The notes under the pieces: generated by a model
Seen by the model: the letters and a program-made list of their open reading frames with translations, nothing else
Databases searched by the model: none
What the model was told of the DNA's origin: nothing
Made by a program: the position numbers and the translations under genes
From: Staphylococcus capitis subsp. capitis
Lineage (GTDB): Bacteria; Bacillota; Bacilli; Staphylococcales; Staphylococcaceae
Reading direction: 5' to 3'
Assembly (NCBI RefSeq): GCF_040739495.1
Contig: NZ_CP145263.1
Location: 1,426,001-1,490,000 of the forward strand
DNA length: 64,000 nucleotides
Part shown: piece by piece, positions 59,244-64,000 of the stretch
Numbering within the stretch: the first letter of the stretch is position 1
Layout: the number at the start of each line of letters is the position of its first letter

Positions 59244-59283
59244 AATAAGAGACAAATCAAACTTAATAAGTTTAATTCGTCTC
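59244..59283 (-). terminator. Terminator of the thiamine-binding protein gene
   Basis: A 16-bp stem (59249-59264 with 59268-59283) with two mismatches closes a TAA loop, followed by TTATTTTA on the minus strand. Confidence 0.75.
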
Positions 59284-59332
59284 CAACATATCTTGTGAAA
59301 ACTTAACATTAGTTTATTATAAAATGCTTAGT

Positions 59333-59629
59333 TTATTCTTCATCATATTTACCAGTTAATGTCTCAATCTGAATACCCTCTGGTACATGATAAAATTTAA
59401 CTTGGCTAATAATACTTGGACATTCTAATTCAACCATTCTCTCGTTAAGTTTTTGAATTAGAATGAGGCATTCACTCATTTCTCCTTGGACCGTTGTCTC
59501 CAATGGCCCTACTCTATAATGCATCCCAGATTCATCAATAATTTTAATTGCCTCATCAACATAAGGAATAACATCTTCATTCTTCGGAGTTCTAGGAATT
59601 ATTTGTACACTCATTAAAGTATCTTGCAC
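59333..59629 (-). CDS. MTH1187-family thiamine-binding protein
   Basis: A 98-aa ferredoxin-like protein of the MTH1187/YkoF family (UPF0045): MSVQIIPRTPK, then YRVGPLETTVQGEMSECLILIQKL and a final strand. Members bind thiamine or related metabolites and may buffer them. The start is GTG 59629 after AAAAGGAG; the ATG five codons later lacks a close ribosome site. Together with the ThiW-like gene nearby it hints at thiamine handling in this region. Confidence 0.75.
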   Translation of the reverse strand: MQDTLMSVQIIPRTPKNEDVIPYVDEAIKIIDESGMHYRVGPLETTVQGEMSECLILIQKLNERMVELECPSIISQVKFYHVPEGIQIETLTGKYDEE

Positions 59630-59704
59630 TACTATAACACTCCTTTTATCTATACAGTCATATACTCATATTTTAACATTCATAAAGTAAGTATACGCTA
59701 AAGG

Positions 59705-60322
59705 TTAAACTTGTTGTAGTGCTCTAATTGTTGCATCTGCAAAGTCGTACATTAAGTCGCCCCAATTATCACGGTCTTCACGACTTTTACGAGAACTCTT
59801 ATTATTCACAAATAATTCTTTTCTAAGACTTGAAGTTAACTCAATTTGAACGCCAGCATTATTTTTAGTTAAATTAATAATATTTTCATCTTGCTTTCCT
59901 GCCATGGTATTAGGTGCTTCTTGTACCTTTATACCTACATCTGACAATGTATCACTTAAGATTTCTATAAGTTCGTGATCATTACCTCCAAGATAAGCTA
60001 CGCTATCTTCACCTTTACAACCATGTAATGCTATCGCTCTTTCACTTTTTTCAACAATTTTTATAGCTTCTGGATCATCATAATTTGTAGATGTTACATG
60101 CAATTCATTATTACCTTTACTACGAAGTCCCTTGAAAGAAAAATAATTATAGTTTCCCTTATCAGCAATAACTTGTGCTAACTCAGTGGTAGCTGGTTCA
60201 ATCCCCCCACCATGAATCGCTAGGATTGATATATGACTATCTTTATCATTCGTTTCAATTTCCCAATCCTCATTTTCCACAGTAACATTTTCTAATTCTT
60301 GCATTGATTTAAATCTATCCAT
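59705..60322 (-). CDS. Poly-gamma-glutamate hydrolase-like protein
   Basis: A 205-aa zinc-peptidase-like protein of the phage PghP / DUF867 family. The metal motif HGGGIEPATTEL (His and Glu) lies near residues 37-48, a further His in IALHGCKG near 102, and the acidic NAGVQIELT near 160. PghP from Bacillus phages degrades poly-gamma-glutamate capsules; the chromosomal relatives' substrate is unproven. No signal peptide, so it would act inside or after lysis. ATG 60322 follows GGAGG. No other phage gene adjoins it. Confidence 0.75.
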   Translation of the reverse strand: MDRFKSMQELENVTVENEDWEIETNDKDSHISILAIHGGGIEPATTELAQVIADKGNYNYFSFKGLRSKGNNELHVTSTNYDDPEAIKIVEKSERAIALHGCKGEDSVAYLGGNDHELIEILSDTLSDVGIKVQEAPNTMAGKQDENIINLTKNNAGVQIELTSSLRKELFVNNKSSRKSREDRDNWGDLMYDFADATIRALQQV

Positions 60323-60435
60323 AACTACCTCCAAATAAGATTATTTATTCTGCCTATTCCCAAAATAAATAATTTAAAAAGTCATTTACGCAATTTAAAT
60401 ATTTTTAATCAAGAATTAAAATACTGATACCATTA

Positions 60436-60469
60436 CAAAAAACTGGGCACCTAAGAAAGGCACTCAGTT
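60436..60469 (-). terminator. Terminator of the oxidoreductase operon
   Basis: ACTGGGCACCT (60442-60452) pairs with AGGCACTCAGT (60458-60468) with one mismatch; six T follow on the minus strand. Confidence 0.85.
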
Positions 60470-60478
60470 AATATTAAT

Positions 60479-61345
60479 TTATATAAATTGAGCTGTTAGA
60501 TCATTGAATGTATCTTCTGAAATGTGAATATCTTTTTTAGCTAGAGCTTCATCTTCAAGCTCATCAATATGAGATTCGTATGATGGAGTTTCTGTATCTT
60601 GATAAACAATTCCTTTAACTAGCGATTCATGTTCTAAAACTGTTCTCATAGCCAACTGTTTATCTGAATTATCATAATCTTCTATATCATCAATGCTAGT
60701 TAAATGCTCTTTAAACCAATCATAAGTGTTAACTTTATTGTATGTTACACAAGGTGAAAATACATTAACAAATGAAAATCCATCGTGATTAATGGCATCT
60801 TCAATCATTTTAGTTAATGCTTTAATATCACTTGAAAACCCTTGTGCTACAAATGTAGCACCTGATGAAAGTGCTAATTCTAACGGGGCTACATTTTTCT
60901 CAATATTACCTTTAGGTGTTGATTTAGTCACAAACCCAACTGCTGAAGATGGTGATGTTTGCCCTTTAGTTAAACCATATATTTGATTATCCATAACAAT
61001 GTAAGTCATATTCATGTTTCTTCTTAACGCATGAATCGTATGACCCATACCAATTGCATAACCGTCTCCGTCACCACCTGAAGCAATGACAGTTAAATCT
61101 TTATTTGCCATTTTAACACCCTGAGCTAAAGGTAAGGCACGTCCATGAATAGCATGAACACCATAAGAATTGATATATCCTGATAATCTACCAGAACATC
61201 CAATACCTGTAATAATAGCAACTTCTTCAGGTTCCAAACCTACATTGGCTGCAGCTTTTTGTATAGCTGCTTGTACTGAGAAATCTCCACAACCTGGGCA
61301 CCAATTTGGCTTAACATTATTTCTAAAATCTTTGAATGTAGCCAA
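60479..61345 (-). CDS. 2-oxoacid:ferredoxin oxidoreductase, beta subunit
   Basis: Thiamine-diphosphate subunit of a 2-oxoacid:ferredoxin oxidoreductase, probably for 2-oxoglutarate. The 288-aa protein begins with PNWCPGCGDFSVQAAI, and has the ThDP/Mg motif GGDGDGYAIG near 90-100 and DNQIYGLTKGQTSPSS. The start is TTG 61345, directly after the alpha-subunit stop, behind AAGGAG. This oxygen-tolerant two-subunit enzyme is standard in staphylococci. Confidence 0.92.
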   Translation of the reverse strand: MATFKDFRNNVKPNWCPGCGDFSVQAAIQKAAANVGLEPEEVAIITGIGCSGRLSGYINSYGVHAIHGRALPLAQGVKMANKDLTVIASGGDGDGYAIGMGHTIHALRRNMNMTYIVMDNQIYGLTKGQTSPSSAVGFVTKSTPKGNIEKNVAPLELALSSGATFVAQGFSSDIKALTKMIEDAINHDGFSFVNVFSPCVTYNKVNTYDWFKEHLTSIDDIEDYDNSDKQLAMRTVLEHESLVKGIVYQDTETPSYESHIDELEDEALAKKDIHISEDTFNDLTAQFI

Positions 61346-63106
61346 TTAAACCAACTCCTTAATTTCCTTGACTATCTCTAATCCTTTATCTTCAATTTCA
61401 TGAGGTAAGAATGGCGTACCATCATATTTAGTTTGGTTCACTAATTTTTCTTCTACTTTTGTGTTCATTTTTAAAATATTAGATAACTGTCCTTGATAAT
61501 TGTGTTCAGCTACAACAACTTTAGAGGCTCTATCAATAGCTTGTTGAATCGTATCCTTAGGAAACGGATGTAACTGACGAATTTGTAAAGTATTAACTTT
61601 AACACCTTGTGATTCTAAACGTTCAGCACCTTCGTTAATAGCACCTTTCGTAGAAATAAAACCTATATAAAGTATATCTGCCGCTTCATGTTTTTCATTA
61701 GATTCAACAGGTTTTTCTATAACTAGATTTTCTGTTTTACGCATACGTTTTTCCATTTGAGCTTGCCTATTAGAAGCAGCTTCACTAGGTTTACCTTCTT
61801 CATTGTGTTCAACACCTGTAATGTGATGAATACCACCCTTTACTCCTGGAATAGGACGAGGCGAAATACCATTACCTGTTAAAGCATATCTTCTAAAGTA
61901 GCCTTTATCATCTTCTTCACGTTCTATATCAGATTGAAGTAATTCACCACGCTTAATTTCAATCTTACTATAATCTAATGACTTAACGGTTTGTTTACCT
62001 AAAGAAAGCTGTAAATCACTTAAGATAATAACAGGACATTGATATTCTTCTGCTAAATTGAATGCCTCTACAGTGAGATAAAATGCATCCTCAGCATCAT
62101 TTGGGGCAACGACAATTTTTGGAATATCACCATGTGTACCATATATCATTTGCATTAAATCTGATTGTTCTTGTTTAGTAGGTAAACCTGTTGAAGGACC
62201 GCCACGTTGAGTGTTGATGATTACAAACGGTGTTTCAGTCATTCCTGATAAACCAATTGATTCCATCATTAGAGATAAACCAGGACCTGCGCTAGCTGTA
62301 AATCCTCTTACGCCAGCATAGTTAGAACCTATTGCCATTGTAGCTGCAGCAATTTCATCTTCTGTTTGAACAACAGTGCCACCGACTTTAGGTAGATTAG
62401 CAATCATATACTCCATAATTTCAGATGCTGGAGTAATAGGATAAGCAGCCATAAATTTCGAACCCGCTGATATAGCACCTAATCCTATTGCATCATTACC
62501 TATCATATATAATTGAGGGTCTTCATTTATCGCTTCTAATTCAAAGTCTCCTTGAATAGTACTTAAGTGTTCTTGCATTAAACGATAACCTTCGTTAAGC
62601 GCTTCTATATTCATATCAACTACTTTTTCTCCCTTTTTAGAGAACATATTAGTAATTAATTCTTCAAAAGTAGTCGTATCTAAATTCATAAGCGCTGAAG
62701 TAGCCCCAATAGCGACCATGTTTTTCATAAGTGCTGTTCCAAGCTCTTTTGCAGTACTAGTAAATGGTAAATCTATAAGTTGTGCCTTACAGTCTTCTGG
62801 TTTATTGGGTTTAGCCTTAGAATCAGCAATTATAATACTATCCTCTCTCATTTCATGATGATTCAACTCAATCGTTTCTTGATCAAATGCAATTAAAATA
62901 TCTAAATCATCACTAATGGCATGAACTGGCGTAGTTGATACTCTTATTTTATTATTAGTGTGACCGCCTTTAATTCGACTTGAAAAGTGTCTGTAACCAT
63001 ATAAAAAGTATCCCTTTCTATTCATTGCTGTAGCGAAAATTTCTCCAGTAGATTCGATACCTTCACCTTGTTGTCCGCCCACTTTCCATGATAGTTGTGA
63101 TTTCAT
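61346..63106 (-). CDS. 2-oxoacid:ferredoxin oxidoreductase, alpha subunit
   Basis: The 586-aa subunit fuses the gamma-type domain (residues 1-190, VGGQQGEGIESTGEIFA) with the alpha domain (AAYPITPASEIMEYM; GPGLSLMMESIGLSGMTE). It forms an alpha/beta pair with the next gene and lacks a ferredoxin-type 4Fe-4S domain of its own. I chose ATG 63106 (MKSQLSWKVGG), 7 nt after AGGAGG, over a longer reading of 31 codons that crosses the upstream hairpin. Confidence 0.92.
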   Translation of the reverse strand: MKSQLSWKVGGQQGEGIESTGEIFATAMNRKGYFLYGYRHFSSRIKGGHTNNKIRVSTTPVHAISDDLDILIAFDQETIELNHHEMREDSIIIADSKAKPNKPEDCKAQLIDLPFTSTAKELGTALMKNMVAIGATSALMNLDTTTFEELITNMFSKKGEKVVDMNIEALNEGYRLMQEHLSTIQGDFELEAINEDPQLYMIGNDAIGLGAISAGSKFMAAYPITPASEIMEYMIANLPKVGGTVVQTEDEIAAATMAIGSNYAGVRGFTASAGPGLSLMMESIGLSGMTETPFVIINTQRGGPSTGLPTKQEQSDLMQMIYGTHGDIPKIVVAPNDAEDAFYLTVEAFNLAEEYQCPVIILSDLQLSLGKQTVKSLDYSKIEIKRGELLQSDIEREEDDKGYFRRYALTGNGISPRPIPGVKGGIHHITGVEHNEEGKPSEAASNRQAQMEKRMRKTENLVIEKPVESNEKHEAADILYIGFISTKGAINEGAERLESQGVKVNTLQIRQLHPFPKDTIQQAIDRASKVVVAEHNYQGQLSNILKMNTKVEEKLVNQTKYDGTPFLPHEIEDKGLEIVKEIKELV

Positions 63107-63149
63107 ATCACATGCCTCCTGTGGATATAATTCATATTTTATATTAACA

Positions 63150-63183
63150 AAAGAAACCACCGTTTTACTATGTAAACAGTGGT
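63150..63183 (-). terminator. ymdB terminator
   Basis: ACCACCGTTTTAC (63156-63168) pairs with GTAAACAGTGGT (63172-63183) with small mismatches around ATA; TTTCTTTTG follows on the minus strand. Confidence 0.6.
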
Positions 63184-63240
63184 ACAAAATTAAATTCATA
63201 CTAATGGACGATAACCTTTAAATACTATTGAGACAGGGGT

Positions 63241-64000
63241 TTATCCCTGAAAAGGATTGTCATCATTTATTAATATTCTTTCAATTTGTGTAGTTTTACC
63301 TTCTTTATCTAAATCAATAATAACGCCTGATAAAACACTGCGTCCTTCATCAGGTACTACATGTCTTTGAGGTAAACTTGTTATAAATCTATTAATCACT
63401 TCTTCGCGATTAATCCCTAAAATACCATCATAATACCCTGTCATACCAACATCAGTGATATAGCCAGTTCCATTTGGTAAGACGCGACTATCAGAAGTCT
63501 GTATGTGAGTATGCGTTCCAACTACTGCACTCACTCTTCCATCTAAATACCAACCCATAGCATTTTTTTCAGAAGTTGTTTCAGCATGAAAGTCAACAAA
63601 TATATATGGTGTCACTTTTCTTGCTTCTTCTATCAATTGATCTGCCTTTTTAAATGGGTCATCAATATCTTGCATAAATGAACGTCCTTGCAAGTTAATA
63701 ATAGCTAATTTTTTTTCATTAATTTGAATATAACGCATTCCAACTCCTGGCGCTTCTTCTGGAAAATTAGCCGGACGAACCATGCGATTAGCATCATCAA
63801 TAAAGTCATAAATTTCTCTTTGACCATAAGTATGATTACCCATAGTCATGAAGTCTACGCCTTCTCTTAATAATTGTTTATAAATCTTTTCTGTTAACCC
63901 TTTGCCATGTGCTGCATTTTCAGCATTTACAATAGAGACTGTAGGGCGATAGCTTTGTTTGATTTTAGGTAAATATGTAGAAATTGCTTTTCTACCGATT
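63241..64000 (-). CDS. ymdB: YmdB phosphodiesterase, 5' end cut by window
   Basis: Metallophosphoesterase (TIGR00282/YmdB) that hydrolyses cyclic nucleotides and affects global expression and biofilm choice in Bacillus. The visible 252 codons include IGRKAISTYLPKIK, VNAENAAHGKG, MGNHTYGQ, FVDFHAETTSEK, GTHTHIQT and DVGMTGYYDG, the metal-site Asn and His residues. Only the first 10-14 residues (expected MRILFIGDIVG) lie outside. No stop occurs up to base 64000. It is separated from the oxidoreductase operon by a hairpin. Confidence 0.94.
   Translation of the reverse strand, partial: IGRKAISTYLPKIKQSYRPTVSIVNAENAAHGKGLTEKIYKQLLREGVDFMTMGNHTYGQREIYDFIDDANRMVRPANFPEEAPGVGMRYIQINEKKLAIINLQGRSFMQDIDDPFKKADQLIEEARKVTPYIFVDFHAETTSEKNAMGWYLDGRVSAVVGTHTHIQTSDSRVLPNGTGYITDVGMTGYYDGILGINREEVINRFITSLPQRHVVPDEGRSVLSGVIIDLDKEGKTTQIERILINDDNPFQG

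Overview
The window is a low-GC Firmicutes chromosome whose gene content and order match the conserved core of Staphylococcus, from acnA through sbcDC, tkt, lexA, guaC, katA, the threonine locus, nuc, cls, glnRA, hfq-miaA, glpDKFP, mutLS and miaB to ymdB. Staphylococcal hallmarks include sosA divergent from lexA, the membrane-anchored second nuclease, BsaA-type glutathione peroxidase and a dispersed palindromic intergenic repeat. A coagulase-negative species is likely, but I cannot fix it. I saw no rRNA, tRNA, CRISPR array or intact mobile element. Most genes lie on the minus strand.

Layout. 1-5.1 kb: aconitase (3' end missing) with a crowded promoter, a BCCT osmolyte transporter and mscL. 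5.1-17.5 kb: SOS-controlled sbcDC, a CcdC-like protein, a hidden 31-codon membrane peptide, a YneF-like protein, transketolase, a YnzC-like protein, sosA/lexA with three LexA boxes, a CAP-domain protein whose only plausible start is ATT, guaC, and rpsN2/rpmG with a Zur box. 17.5-22.2 kb: PerR-boxed katA, a LysP-like permease with a CodY box, a small unknown protein and a HAD phosphatase. 22.2-27.1 kb: the threonine locus (lysC, hom, thrC, thrB), damaged in every gene. 27.1-36 kb: an unknown protein behind a perfect cre site, a NERD-like membrane protein, an intergenic repeat, nuc, two small proteins, an ABC exporter plus two-component system, cls and a Cse60-like protein. 36.3-39 kb: threonine aldolase, then a 1.5 kb decayed prophage head module carrying a toxin-like C-terminus and its presumed immunity gene. 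39-46.5 kb: glnRA, a PLP lyase, hflX, gpx, hfq, miaA and a lysophospholipase. 46.7-56.5 kb: the glycerol regulon with two GlpP-type attenuators, and mutSL. 56.7-64 kb: a ThiW-like S component, ricA, miaB, a thiamine-binding protein, a poly-gamma-glutamate hydrolase-like protein, a 2-oxoacid:ferredoxin oxidoreductase and ymdB (5' end missing).

Two regions are unusual. First, the homoserine/threonine branch carries at least four independent lesions: a nonsense codon in lysC, a frameshift in hom, loss of the thrC stop, and a nonsense codon in thrB. The surrounding genes are intact, so this looks like relaxed selection, predicting threonine (and possibly methionine) auxotrophy unless second copies exist. 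Second, the phage remnant still shows a gp7-type head protein ending in a toxin-like domain, followed within 2 nt by a small gene in the immunity position and then a scaffold gene; all three carry frameshifts in homopolymers. I did not find a complete new system. The best leads are the decayed toxin-immunity pair, the 31-aa peptide, and the attenuator-like hairpin before lysC.
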